This document shows, piece after piece, positions 16,028 through 24,445 of a stretch of 39,239 bases of DNA; position 1 is the first letter of the stretch, and every line of letters begins with the position of its first letter. Position numbers and translations under genes: made by a program. The notes below the pieces were generated by a model. The model searched no databases, was not told the DNA's origin, and saw only the letters and a list, made by a program, of their open reading frames with translations. Source of the DNA: JBDREF01 sp043820045 (GTDB lineage: Bacteria > Planctomycetota > Phycisphaerae > Sedimentisphaerales > Anaerobacaceae); the NCBI GenBank assembly GCA_043820045.1, contig JBDREF010000292.1, forward strand, positions 1 through 39,239. Reading direction: 5' to 3'.

Positions 16028-17335
16028 TTACTTTGCCTTAACGTCGTAAACCAGCAAAACATCGGCGTGGCGGACATAAAGCCTGCCGTCAACAATAATG
16101 GGGTGCGCCCAGGCCTCGCCGCTCATGCCTGGGCGTTTCGGCAGCTTGAAGGTGCCCTTGAGGCTGTATTTGCCGGGGTCGGCCTCGACGAGGGCCATGA
16201 CGTCATCCTGGTAGCGAAAGTACAAGTTACCGTCGGCATAGAGCACTGACGCCGAGCCTCCACCCGGCTGGTCCTGCTGCCACATGATCTTGCCGCTCTT
16301 GATTTCGACGCAGGTCGGCTTGCTGGCGTTGTGACCATGGCCGCCGTAGATATAGTCGCCGATTCTGACGAAGCCGCCGTGATGATTCTGGAAAGTGTTG
16401 GCATCGAGGAAGTAAACCTCTTCGGCCTTGATGCCTTCGCCGGCAGGAGTTAGCTTGAGCAGCGCGCTTCCGGTTCCATAGGCACTCGAACAGAACACAT
16501 AATCGCCGTACACAACAGGCGTGGAAATGTTGGCGACTTTGTTCGCTACTCTGTTATAGCCCCAGAGGAACCTGCCGTCTTTTGCTGCAACTCCCACCAC
16601 GCCTTTGTTCGTCAGTTGGACGTATTGACGCAAGCCGGCGGCCTCGGCCGCGATGATCGACGAATATCCAGCTTCGTCCTTTCCGTTCGGTCCGATGTCC
16701 GGCATGGAACATCTCCAAATAGTCTGGCCCGTCTTCTTGTCAAGCGCGGCCATGACGGCGTCCCGCCCGCCGGGCGTACACAATAACTTCTCGCCGTCAA
16801 TAAGCGGCGATTCGCTGAACTTCCAGCCGGGGTTCTTGCCTCCGCCCAGGTCATCCTGGAGATTCTTGCTCCAACGCACCTTGCCGGTACCGGCCTCGAC
16901 ACAAACCACATTCCCTGATGTGCCTATCGCGTAAAGAACGCCGTTTTCAAAGGTTGGTGTGCAGCGAGGACCGTCATTATGCGGCGGCCCGACCTCGGCT
17001 GTCCACAGCCGCTGATGCGTTGACAAATCGTAGGCAAGAACGCATTGGACCTTTTTGGATTCGACCTGTATGTCCCCCATCGTATAGAGCTTGCCGTCCA
17101 CGATTGAGAAGCTGGAATATCCGGTTCCGAGTCCGGAAAGCTCCCACAGGAGTTCCGGCCCCGCCTCCGGCCAGCTCTTGAGCAGGCCCGTCTCGGTGCA
17201 TATTCCGTCACGATTCGGGCCACGCCACTGAGGCCAATCCGCCGCGCCGGCGGTAGCCTGATAGCTAAATCCGGCCAGACACAACACAAGTGTTAAAACT
17301 GCAACCGACAACTGCTCTCTATGCGTTCTCAACAT
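16028..17335 (-). CDS. Secreted PQQ-like beta-propeller protein
   Basis: From ATG 17335 the product is 435 residues: a signal peptide (LSVAVLTLVLCLAGFSYQATAGA) and then the typical opening DWPQWRGPNRDGI. Repeated W-motif blades follow, such as VVCVEAGTGKVRWSK, MAALDKKTGQTIWRC and CVEIKSGKIMWQQ. The fold is the PF13360/BamB-like propeller. In these 'WRGP' proteins PQQ binding is not established, and I see no quinoprotein dehydrogenase active site. AAAGG lies 9 bases before this ATG; ATG 17341 is a close alternative. It is paired with a similar propeller gene 102 bases upstream. It probably works in the periplasm or at the outer membrane as a scaffold or redox-related protein; its function is unknown. 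Confidence 0.8.
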   Translation of the reverse strand: MLRTHREQLSVAVLTLVLCLAGFSYQATAGAADWPQWRGPNRDGICTETGLLKSWPEAGPELLWELSGLGTGYSSFSIVDGKLYTMGDIQVESKKVQCVLAYDLSTHQRLWTAEVGPPHNDGPRCTPTFENGVLYAIGTSGNVVCVEAGTGKVRWSKNLQDDLGGGKNPGWKFSESPLIDGEKLLCTPGGRDAVMAALDKKTGQTIWRCSMPDIGPNGKDEAGYSSIIAAEAAGLRQYVQLTNKGVVGVAAKDGRFLWGYNRVANKVANISTPVVYGDYVFCSSAYGTGSALLKLTPAGEGIKAEEVYFLDANTFQNHHGGFVRIGDYIYGGHGHNASKPTCVEIKSGKIMWQQDQPGGGSASVLYADGNLYFRYQDDVMALVEADPGKYSLKGTFKLPKRPGMSGEAWAHPIIVDGRLYVRHADVLLVYDVKAK

Positions 17336-17437
17336 GTTCATAAACCTTTCCAAAAGAGATTGTGAATTATCCGACAGACACAAAACCGTGTGCGGACGAT
17401 TGAAATTTCAAACTGAATCGAACGAACTGATTTACCC

Positions 17438-18688
17438 TCAACCTTTAGCGCTGACATCGACACAAACCAACTGCCCCTCAGCGTTGCGGGCGTAGATTCT
17501 GCCGTTAGCAAGTACCGGAACAGTCCAGCACTTTCCGGACAATATTTGCGCCGATGCAAGTTCCCTGTAACCATCCGGCGAAGCCGCCGCAATTACCAGC
17601 TTGCCCTTTTCGCCGAGGATGATCAACCTGCCGCCGGCAAGCATAAGCGAGCCGGTACCCATCCCCGCCTGCGACCATTTCACCCGGCTGGTCTTGAAGT
17701 CCAGGCACGTCAGTTTGCCTCCGCCGCCAACCTGTCCGTCAAAGCCGTACAGGTGTCCTTCCCAGAGCACCGAGCTGTTGACCTGGTTGCGCATGTTCTT
17801 ATTGGCCCAAAGCTCGGTGACTTTGCCGCCATTGACCTCCAAAAGCACACAGCCTTTGTTATACCCGGAGGAGATGAACACCATATCGCCCGAGACAATC
17901 GCGTCGGCAGCGTTAATATCGTAGTCGGTTTCCCACGGGAACTTCCAGAGTACCTTGCCGGTCGCGGGGTCCACGCCCACGAGTTCCTTGCAGACGGCGA
18001 ACACCACAGACATCTGACTGCCAAGCGTGCAGGGAACAGCAGTGGAGTATCCACAGGCGCTCTTGCCGTTTTGCCATGCTACACTTCCGTCGGCCTTATT
18101 GAGAGCAACTCCGTAAGTGCCCGCGTTGAGAACGACCAGGTCGCTGGTAACCAGGGGCGAGCCGGAGAAGTACCACGTGGGATGTTTGATGCCCAATTCC
18201 TTATTCAGACGTTTGTGCCAGACGACTCGGCCCGTTGCCGCCTCGAAGCGGATGGCGTCGCCGTTCTTGCTGAAGGTATAAACTGCATCGCCGTCAACGG
18301 TCGGTGTCGCACAGGGACCGCCCTCGTGGCTCTTCGCAAACAAAGGGCACGGATAAGATTTCTTCCATATCTCGTCGCCCGTTACAGCATCCAGGCAATA
18401 TACGATGTCGTTGTCGTCGATGTTGCCCGTGGCATAGACCCGGCCGCCACTGACGGCCATCGAGGCAAACCCAGTCCCAATCGAACATTTCCACAATATT
18501 TTAGGGCCTTCTTGCGGCCAGGTAGCGAGCCAGCCCGTTTCGCTCGATATTCCGTTGTGGTTCGGCCCCCGCCAATTAGGCCAGTCCTCAGCCTTGGCGG
18601 TGCCGCAGGAACCGCTTACGAATGCACTCAGGCCAAGCCCGAAGAACAGAGCCGGCACGTAATACCCAACTGTATTTTGTGATTTCAC
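17438..18688 (-). CDS. Secreted PQQ-like beta-propeller protein
   Basis: The 416-residue propeller has a signal peptide (VPALFFGLGLSAFVSGSCGTAKA) and the opening DWPNWRGPNHNGIS. Blades include YCLDAVTGDEIWKK, IRFEAATGRVVWHK, VALNKADGSVAWQ and VGVDPATGKVLWKF. GTG 18688 is chosen over the longer frame from TTG 18712 because GGAG sits 7 bases before it. It is closely related in layout to the next gene downstream, suggesting duplication. A near-consensus promoter just upstream marks it as the first gene of a separate transcript within the cluster. As for its neighbour, I see no PQQ dehydrogenase catalytic residues, so a structural, binding or electron-transfer partner role is more likely than an enzyme. 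Confidence 0.8.
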   Translation of the reverse strand: MKSQNTVGYYVPALFFGLGLSAFVSGSCGTAKAEDWPNWRGPNHNGISSETGWLATWPQEGPKILWKCSIGTGFASMAVSGGRVYATGNIDDNDIVYCLDAVTGDEIWKKSYPCPLFAKSHEGGPCATPTVDGDAVYTFSKNGDAIRFEAATGRVVWHKRLNKELGIKHPTWYFSGSPLVTSDLVVLNAGTYGVALNKADGSVAWQNGKSACGYSTAVPCTLGSQMSVVFAVCKELVGVDPATGKVLWKFPWETDYDINAADAIVSGDMVFISSGYNKGCVLLEVNGGKVTELWANKNMRNQVNSSVLWEGHLYGFDGQVGGGGKLTCLDFKTSRVKWSQAGMGTGSLMLAGGRLIILGEKGKLVIAAASPDGYRELASAQILSGKCWTVPVLANGRIYARNAEGQLVCVDVSAKG

Positions 18689-18725
18689 CTTACTTCTCCA
18701 GGAGAACCGCAAACCCTACGCCAAG

Positions 18726-18754
18726 TTTATAATGGATCGCCCTCGAATTGTCAA
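18726..18754 (-). promoter_or_regulatory. Near-consensus sigma70 promoter inside the long cluster
   Basis: On the minus strand, a perfect TTGACA (18749-18754) is followed by 17 bases and TATAAA (18726-18731). It lies in the 80-base gap between the GltD-like gene and the propeller gene that starts at 18688, giving a leader of about 30 bases. It is the best promoter match in the window. Confidence 0.75.
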
Positions 18755-18768
18755 CCTTTCGAAAACCG

Positions 18769-20328
18769 TCAAGGCTTAGACGCCAACGCTCCCGTGGGGC
18801 ACGCAGCCACGCATTCGGCGGCTGATCGCTTCAAGCCTTCGGCAACGGAACGGCCGAAGGGCACCTGGACGCGAACATCGAAACCGCGACCTATGAACGC
18901 CAATCCGAGCGCCTCACCGGCCCTGGCGGCAATTTGTATGCAAAGCCCGCAGTCTATGCACTTGCCGGGCTCATAAATCACGTCCGCGTGTTCGACATGC
19001 TGAACGAAAGACCTGCGCTGCCCCTTGTACCGGCCCGGGCGGGCCTCATATTCATGGGAATGTTTCCGCAACTTGCAGTCGTCTGGCTTTCGGCAATCGC
19101 AGTGCAGGCAGCGAGCCGCTTCGCCGTGAGCCTGCTCATCCGTGAATCCCTCTCCCGCCTGCGCCGGTTCCACGCGCGATGCTCTGCTACCGCAGGCGGC
19201 AAAGGCATCTTTCTCATTAGCCATGATTTTGCCTATACGCGTATTGAACACTTTCGCCGGCCCCGTTGCGTTTCGGCCGGACAGAAACTGGTCAATCGAG
19301 GCCGCAGCTTCCTTGCCGTCCGCAACGGCTCGAACTGTGAGTTTTCGTTTGTGAACGGCGTCCCCGCCGGCAAATACACCGGGCAAACTTGTCTGGTACG
19401 TTACGCTGTCAACTGCAATACCCTTGGAACCCGCCTTGAGGCCCATGGATTCGGCATCTCCATCTTCGAGCGAACCGACGGCCACGAAGACAGCGTAAAA
19501 GTCTTTGCGCAAATCTTCCATCGACAGCGCGGCCCCGATTCGGGTCCCCGGCCGGAACTGCACACCAAGCTTCTCTATGAGGGCGATTTCCGCATCGAGT
19601 ACGTCCCTCGGAAGCTCGGAGACCAAAACCCCGTATTGCAGCATGCCTCCCGGCTTCTCGCGGTCGTCAAAGATGGTGCAGCCGTACCCGGCCTGCCGAA
19701 GATAGTACGCCGCCGCCAATCCTGCAGGCCCGGCCCCAACTATGGCCACACCCTTGTCCTGCACGGGCTTACATGCGGGCATGTATGGTTTCGCGGATTG
19801 CAGGTCAACGTCAGCCACGTACCGTTTCAGCAGGCAAATTGATACGGCATGGTCAACCGAGGCTCGCCGGCATCCCCGTTCGCAGGGCGCCGGGCAGATG
19901 CGTCCCAACACGGCGGGCAATGCAATGTCGCGCTTGACGGTGGCAATCGCATCACTCAACCTGTCAGCCGCAATCTGCCGAATCATCAACGGGATGTTCA
20001 TCTGCGCGGGACATATCACGTGACATGGCCCGAGACAATCGCCCAAATGATCGCTCAACAGCAGCTCCAAAGCGGCTTTCCTCGCCTCATGAACCTGCTC
20101 GCAATCGCTCAGTACCTGCATGCCGTCTCTGACAACGGTCGCGCACGCCGGCACCAGTGACGCGAGGCCTTCCACTTTAACCACGCAGACCATGCAACTG
20201 GTCGAAGGCTCGCAGCCCTCCAGGAAGCAAAGCGTGGGGATCTCGATTCCCAGCTTGGCTGCGGCATCAAGAATCGTTGTCCCTTCGGCAACTTCGATCT
20301 GACGGTTATCTATGGTCAACTTCGGCAT
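18769..20328 (-). CDS. 2Fe-2S ferredoxin / GltD-like flavoprotein / 4Fe-4S fusion
   Basis: The 519-residue protein has three parts. First is a NuoG/HydA-type 2Fe-2S domain (1-80; C34, C45, C48, C62). Next is a GltD-like region: an Fe-S helical part with C98, C102, C107 and CPAPCERGC (145-153), then an FAD Rossmann domain with GAGPAGLAAAYYL (198-210) and TSLPGVFAGGDAV (313-325). Last is a 4Fe-4S motif, C457-x2-C460-x2-C463 with C506-x3-C510-P. In full GltD an NAD(P)H domain with a GGGNxAMD loop lies between the VFVAVGS strand (281-286) and the FAD-closing part; here only about 17 residues separate them, so that domain is missing. It starts two bases after the NuoE-NuoF fusion gene, so it probably takes electrons from that subunit and passes them on. 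No hydrogenase catalytic subunit is present. Confidence 0.82.
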   Translation of the reverse strand: MPKLTIDNRQIEVAEGTTILDAAAKLGIEIPTLCFLEGCEPSTSCMVCVVKVEGLASLVPACATVVRDGMQVLSDCEQVHEARKAALELLLSDHLGDCLGPCHVICPAQMNIPLMIRQIAADRLSDAIATVKRDIALPAVLGRICPAPCERGCRRASVDHAVSICLLKRYVADVDLQSAKPYMPACKPVQDKGVAIVGAGPAGLAAAYYLRQAGYGCTIFDDREKPGGMLQYGVLVSELPRDVLDAEIALIEKLGVQFRPGTRIGAALSMEDLRKDFYAVFVAVGSLEDGDAESMGLKAGSKGIAVDSVTYQTSLPGVFAGGDAVHKRKLTVRAVADGKEAAASIDQFLSGRNATGPAKVFNTRIGKIMANEKDAFAACGSRASRVEPAQAGEGFTDEQAHGEAARCLHCDCRKPDDCKLRKHSHEYEARPGRYKGQRRSFVQHVEHADVIYEPGKCIDCGLCIQIAARAGEALGLAFIGRGFDVRVQVPFGRSVAEGLKRSAAECVAACPTGALASKP

Positions 20329-20330
20329 TA

Positions 20331-22688
20331 TTACTCAACCTTTACTGCATCGACAGGACAGACGTTCTTGCAAGTCCCACAGCGAATGCACTTGCCCTTG
20401 TCGATTTCGTGTTTTTCGTAGGGCTTGAATGCTATCGCATCGACCGGGCAATGTTGCACACACAGCGTGCAGCCGACGCAGTCATCCGCAATCGAATACG
20501 TTATCAAGGCCCTGCATTTCCCGGTGGGACATCGCTTTTCGATATGAGCCTCGTACTCGCTGCGGAAGTACTTGATCGTGGACAGGACCGGATTCGGAGC
20601 CGTCTTGCCCAGCCCGCAGAGGCTCGAAGCCTGAATCATCCGGGCGAGGTCCTCGAGTTCGTCGATATCGGTTGTCTTGCCCTCGCCCGTACACAGCCTT
20701 TCCAGGATATCGAGCATGCGCCGCGTACCTATGCGGCAGAAAGTGCACCGGCCGCAGGATTGATTTTGCGTGAATTCAAGAAAATATCTCGCAATATCCA
20801 CCATGCAATCCGACTCATCAAGGACCACAAGACCGCCCGAGCCCATCATGGCTCCGACGTCCTTGAGCGTCTCGTAGTCAACCGGCGTGTGTGCCAGGCT
20901 GGCGGGAATGCATCCGCCGGAAGGTCCTCCGACCTGTACGGCCTTGAACCGCAATCCGCCTCCTATCCCGCCGCCGATATCGCGGACGATCTCGCCTATC
21001 GAAATCCCCATAGGCACTTCGATAAGGCCGCCCCGGGCGACCTTGCCAGCCAGGGCGAATACCTTCGTGCCTTTGCTGGAACCGGTGCCGAGACCCGCGA
21101 ACTCGGCCGCGCCGTTTCGGATAATCCACGGGACTGCCGCATAGGTCTCGACGTTATTGATGAGCGTGGGGCTGGCCCAAAGCCCGCTGACCGCCGGATA
21201 CGGAGGCCGCAGGCGGGGCATGCCCCGGCGTCCTTCTATACTCGCCATCAGGGCGGTCTCCTCGCCGCATACGAATGCACCGGCGCCGGGCATGATTCTA
21301 AGACTCAGCGAGAATCCGCTCTGCATGATATTATCGCCAAGCAAGCCACGCTGCCGGCAGTTTTTTATCGCCTCGGTAACCCGCTCGATTGCCAGCGGAT
21401 ACTCGGCACGGATGTAGAGATAGCCTTCGTCGGCGCCGACGGTATGGGCGGCTATAGCCATGCCTTCGAGGATGCGATATGGATACGACTCCATCAGCAT
21501 GCGATCCATAAATGCGCCCGGGTCGCCTTCGTCGCCGTTGCATACTATGTATTTCTTCTCGGCCTTCTGGCTGCGGACCGCGGACCATTTCAGATGAGTC
21601 GGAAAACCGGCCCCTCCCCTGCCACGAAGTCCGCTTTGCTCGATTTCAGCGATGACCCGCTCGCCATCCATCTCCTCGATACACTTGCGCAGAGCCTTGA
21701 ATCCTCCGTAACCCAGATACTCGTCGAGGTCAACCGGATCGATATTCCCGCAGTGTTCGGTGGCGATGTGTATCTGCTTGCCCAGAAAATCGGCAACATG
21801 CCCCTCTCGCACGTTTATCGAATGGCGTGTGACCGGCTCGCTCGCCCGGTCGCTCAGGATACCGTCCAGCACCCCGGAAATCCTGCCTGAGATTCTCCTG
21901 CTCAGCCCCGGCGTCTTGAAGTGCCGCAGGATAATGGGCTTGGCATCCTCAGGCTGGACCCTCGCATAAAGGTAAGACTTCTCGCCCGGCAACACGACCT
22001 CCAGCAACGGCGTCTGGTAGCACATCCCGACGCAGCCGACGCGCTTGACCGCCACTTCGATCCCGGTCTGGATCAATGCCTCGTCCAGGGCCTGGCGCAG
22101 CTTGCCGCTGCCGCGAGCCACGCAGCAGGAACCCAGCCCGACGCGAATCTCGGCGCCGGCTTTGACTTCGGCAGCTTCGGGCTTGGCCGCTTTGGCCCGG
22201 CCGGCATCTCTGGCGTGCTCCTGCCTGAGAAAATCGCTGATAACCGTTGAAACCGTATCCGGGGTGAGGTGGCCGTAGGTAACCTGACCGATTTGGACCG
22301 CCGGAGCCAACGTGCAACAGCCCAGGCAGGCTATTCTTTCAACCGTAAACAGCCTCGCGGCGTCGGTGTCATCGCCCGCGGGAATGCGAAGATGCCGGAG
22401 AAACGCATCGTAGATCTGGTCGGCGCCCTTGACGTGGCAGGCGGTGCCGACACAGACGCTGATGGTGTGACGACCGGCCGGGCGGTGCCTGAACTGGTTG
22501 TAGAAAGTCGAAACGCCCGCAATCGCCGCAGGAGTTATCTCTGTCAGATCACAGATACGTTCGAGCGCCTCCTCGGGCAGATATCCGAACCGGGTCTGTA
22601 CGGCCTGGAGTATCTCCAACACCTTTTCTTTCGCCGTGCCGATTCTCTCAACGGCCTGTTCTACAAATTTCAAATCCAATTCACTCAT
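20331..22688 (-). CDS. NuoE-NuoF fusion NADH-oxidising subunit (Hnd-like)
   Basis: The 785-residue protein joins two normally separate subunits. Residues 1-160 are NuoE/HndA-like, with 2Fe-2S ligands C79, C84, C121 and C125. Residues 180-260 are a second thioredoxin-like 2Fe-2S domain (C188/C189, C219, C223). Residues 300-690 are NuoF/HndC, with the FMN/NADH loops RGRGGAGFPTHLKW (355-368) and NGDEGDPGAF (384-393), and the 4Fe-4S ligands C645, C648, C651 and C691. Residues 735-785 hold two more 4Fe-4S motifs (C737/740/743/747 and C767/770/773/777). It should oxidise NADH or reduce NAD+ in the cytoplasm. It lies 8 bases after a membrane propeller gene and 2 bases before the GltD-like gene. A missing catalytic partner is the main oddity. 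Confidence 0.9.
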   Translation of the reverse strand: MSELDLKFVEQAVERIGTAKEKVLEILQAVQTRFGYLPEEALERICDLTEITPAAIAGVSTFYNQFRHRPAGRHTISVCVGTACHVKGADQIYDAFLRHLRIPAGDDTDAARLFTVERIACLGCCTLAPAVQIGQVTYGHLTPDTVSTVISDFLRQEHARDAGRAKAAKPEAAEVKAGAEIRVGLGSCCVARGSGKLRQALDEALIQTGIEVAVKRVGCVGMCYQTPLLEVVLPGEKSYLYARVQPEDAKPIILRHFKTPGLSRRISGRISGVLDGILSDRASEPVTRHSINVREGHVADFLGKQIHIATEHCGNIDPVDLDEYLGYGGFKALRKCIEEMDGERVIAEIEQSGLRGRGGAGFPTHLKWSAVRSQKAEKKYIVCNGDEGDPGAFMDRMLMESYPYRILEGMAIAAHTVGADEGYLYIRAEYPLAIERVTEAIKNCRQRGLLGDNIMQSGFSLSLRIMPGAGAFVCGEETALMASIEGRRGMPRLRPPYPAVSGLWASPTLINNVETYAAVPWIIRNGAAEFAGLGTGSSKGTKVFALAGKVARGGLIEVPMGISIGEIVRDIGGGIGGGLRFKAVQVGGPSGGCIPASLAHTPVDYETLKDVGAMMGSGGLVVLDESDCMVDIARYFLEFTQNQSCGRCTFCRIGTRRMLDILERLCTGEGKTTDIDELEDLARMIQASSLCGLGKTAPNPVLSTIKYFRSEYEAHIEKRCPTGKCRALITYSIADDCVGCTLCVQHCPVDAIAFKPYEKHEIDKGKCIRCGTCKNVCPVDAVKVE

Positions 22689-22696
22689 AAACGCTG

Positions 22697-24445
22697 TCAG
22701 GGCTCTTTCGTTGCTTGCTCACCTATGCAATAGAGATTCTCCACCCCCCGTATGTAGATGCGACCGTCGGCGAAAGCGGGCGAGGCGTGGCACTCCTCTC
22801 CTAACTCGCATTTGGCCAACTCCTTGTATTCGGCTCCGGCCTCAGCGATGAACATGACGCCCTTTTCAGTCAGCAGATACAAGTTGTTGCCGACCAGGCT
22901 CGGCGAGGCCAAGAAAAACTCTCTCAAATCCTCCTCCCACACTTTCGCTCCGTCCGAAACCTTAAAACAGCTCAGCAATCCGTCGCTGCCCAGCATGAAT
23001 ATCCGTTCGCCATCGCTGACGGGGGAGCATATGTCCGGCCCCCCTTCCTCCATGCTCCATGCGATATGAGTCTCAGTAACATCGCCCCGGCCGTCGGCAC
23101 GTATCGCAACCAGCTTGCTGTAGGGCTCTATGACGAATACGAACCCACTTGCATAAATCGGCGACGGCGCGATATCACCCGCCAGGCAGTTGGCCCGCCA
23201 GATTTCCGTGCCGTTAGTCGGATCGTACGCTATCACCCAGGGGTCCGCGCACGTAAGTATCTGAAACTGCTCGCCGACACTGACGACCGTCGGCGAACTC
23301 CACGAATTCCCGACCGGCCGCTTTGTCTGCCATACAATCTCGCCCGAGAATCCATCAACAGCCATCAGTACTGACTTTTCATCCTCACGGCCGCCCTGGT
23401 CGAACTGTATCAGGAGCGTATTTCGATAAATTGCAAGCGAAGATGCGTATCCGTAAGCGCTGTCGGGTATTCCCAGACTCTTTTCCCAGACCTTTTTGCC
23501 GTTGAAGTCAAAGCAGCCCACATCGCCGGTGACGAAAATGGCGTAAACCCGTTTGCCGTCGGTCGCAACGGTGGGCGCTGCAAAACCCGTGTCCTCCATC
23601 GGTTCGAGCGGCTCTTCCCCATCTTTCAATGGTACACGAGTGACCTCGCCCGTCCAGAGAAGCCTGCCGGAATTGGCGTCGAAGCAGAAGACCGCAAGTT
23701 CGTTCGGGTCGCCGCCGGAGAGGAATACACGGTCGCCGCAGACAACGGGTGAATTGTGCCCCGGAAGGGGTACCTTTGTCTTCCAAAGAATCCCTTCTCC
23801 CGTTTTTCCGTCCCACTTGACAGGTACGTTTGTATGAGTGCTGATTCCGAGTCCGCCGGGACCGCGAAAACCTGACCAGCTTTTGGCGAGTTGCTCGGCC
23901 GAAGGGCCGGAAGCGCCGCCTGTTGCCGCATCGCCGAAATCGATCTGCGGCCTTATCGCAAGAAGCAAGGCTCCTGAGCCCAAGATGACCAGACCGGCAG
24001 TTACCGCCCAACGGGCAAAAGTAGCTTCACGAACCTGCTCGCCGGGCTTGAAGGCAAGCAACTGTAGGTTCGGCAGCTTCTTCTTGAAACTATCTGAGAG
24101 TTTGAGACTTGCCAAAAGAACTACAACGCCGCCAAGCAGCAGGTATCCGCCTTTGCGAGAGCGATCCACCGCAAGAATCCGCTGCCGTCTTATCTGTAAG
24201 TCCAGTTCTCGAATCTGCGAGAGAAGCTGCTCATCGTCCGGGCGGCTGCGGCTCTCCGACCTGAGATTCGTCAACTTCAGCTCCTGTTCGCTATCCACAA
24301 TTCTGCTGCGGCCGTAATTGAGCACAAGAAACACGCATACAATCGCCGAGAACGCCCCGGCGACGATTGCCGTCGCAACAGCACTTCGGTGCCACGCAGA
24401 TATTGCCCGGCCATGCTCGGATGTAGTGTCGTTACCAGATGTCAT
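22697..24445 (-). CDS. Membrane-anchored PQQ-like beta-propeller protein
   Basis: The 582-residue protein has an unusual N-terminal module before the propeller. It has a transmembrane helix (about 21-43), a charged segment likely to form a coiled coil (about 50-95), and two more helices (about 99-115 and 146-164). The propeller (from about 185) opens SWSGFRGPGGLGIS and has blades such as AVFCFDANSGRLLWTG and VIAYDPTNGTEIWRA. With an odd number of helices the propeller should face the periplasm. Its start overlaps the stop of the NapH-like gene as ATGA, so the two are coupled. This is the only propeller of the cluster with a multi-helix anchor and it sits between the membrane Fe-S gene and the NADH-oxidising subunit gene, making it a candidate physical link. 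Its function is unknown. Confidence 0.78.
   Translation of the reverse strand: MTSGNDTTSEHGRAISAWHRSAVATAIVAGAFSAIVCVFLVLNYGRSRIVDSEQELKLTNLRSESRSRPDDEQLLSQIRELDLQIRRQRILAVDRSRKGGYLLLGGVVVLLASLKLSDSFKKKLPNLQLLAFKPGEQVREATFARWAVTAGLVILGSGALLLAIRPQIDFGDAATGGASGPSAEQLAKSWSGFRGPGGLGISTHTNVPVKWDGKTGEGILWKTKVPLPGHNSPVVCGDRVFLSGGDPNELAVFCFDANSGRLLWTGEVTRVPLKDGEEPLEPMEDTGFAAPTVATDGKRVYAIFVTGDVGCFDFNGKKVWEKSLGIPDSAYGYASSLAIYRNTLLIQFDQGGREDEKSVLMAVDGFSGEIVWQTKRPVGNSWSSPTVVSVGEQFQILTCADPWVIAYDPTNGTEIWRANCLAGDIAPSPIYASGFVFVIEPYSKLVAIRADGRGDVTETHIAWSMEEGGPDICSPVSDGERIFMLGSDGLLSCFKVSDGAKVWEEDLREFFLASPSLVGNNLYLLTEKGVMFIAEAGAEYKELAKCELGEECHASPAFADGRIYIRGVENLYCIGEQATKEP

Noticed and set aside
17546..18682. 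Plus-strand open frame of 378 codons
   Set aside because: It mirrors the propeller gene on the minus strand, which has a signal peptide and regular blades.
20277..21890. Plus-strand open frame of 537 codons
   Set aside because: It is antisense to the NuoE-NuoF fusion, whose minus-strand product has intact FMN, NADH and Fe-S motifs. The plus-strand product has no recognisable motif and reflects GC-rich codon bias.
18769..22688. Full NAD(P)-reducing hydrogenase
   Set aside because: No H-cluster Cys motifs occur in any frame; only the diaphorase-type subunits are present.
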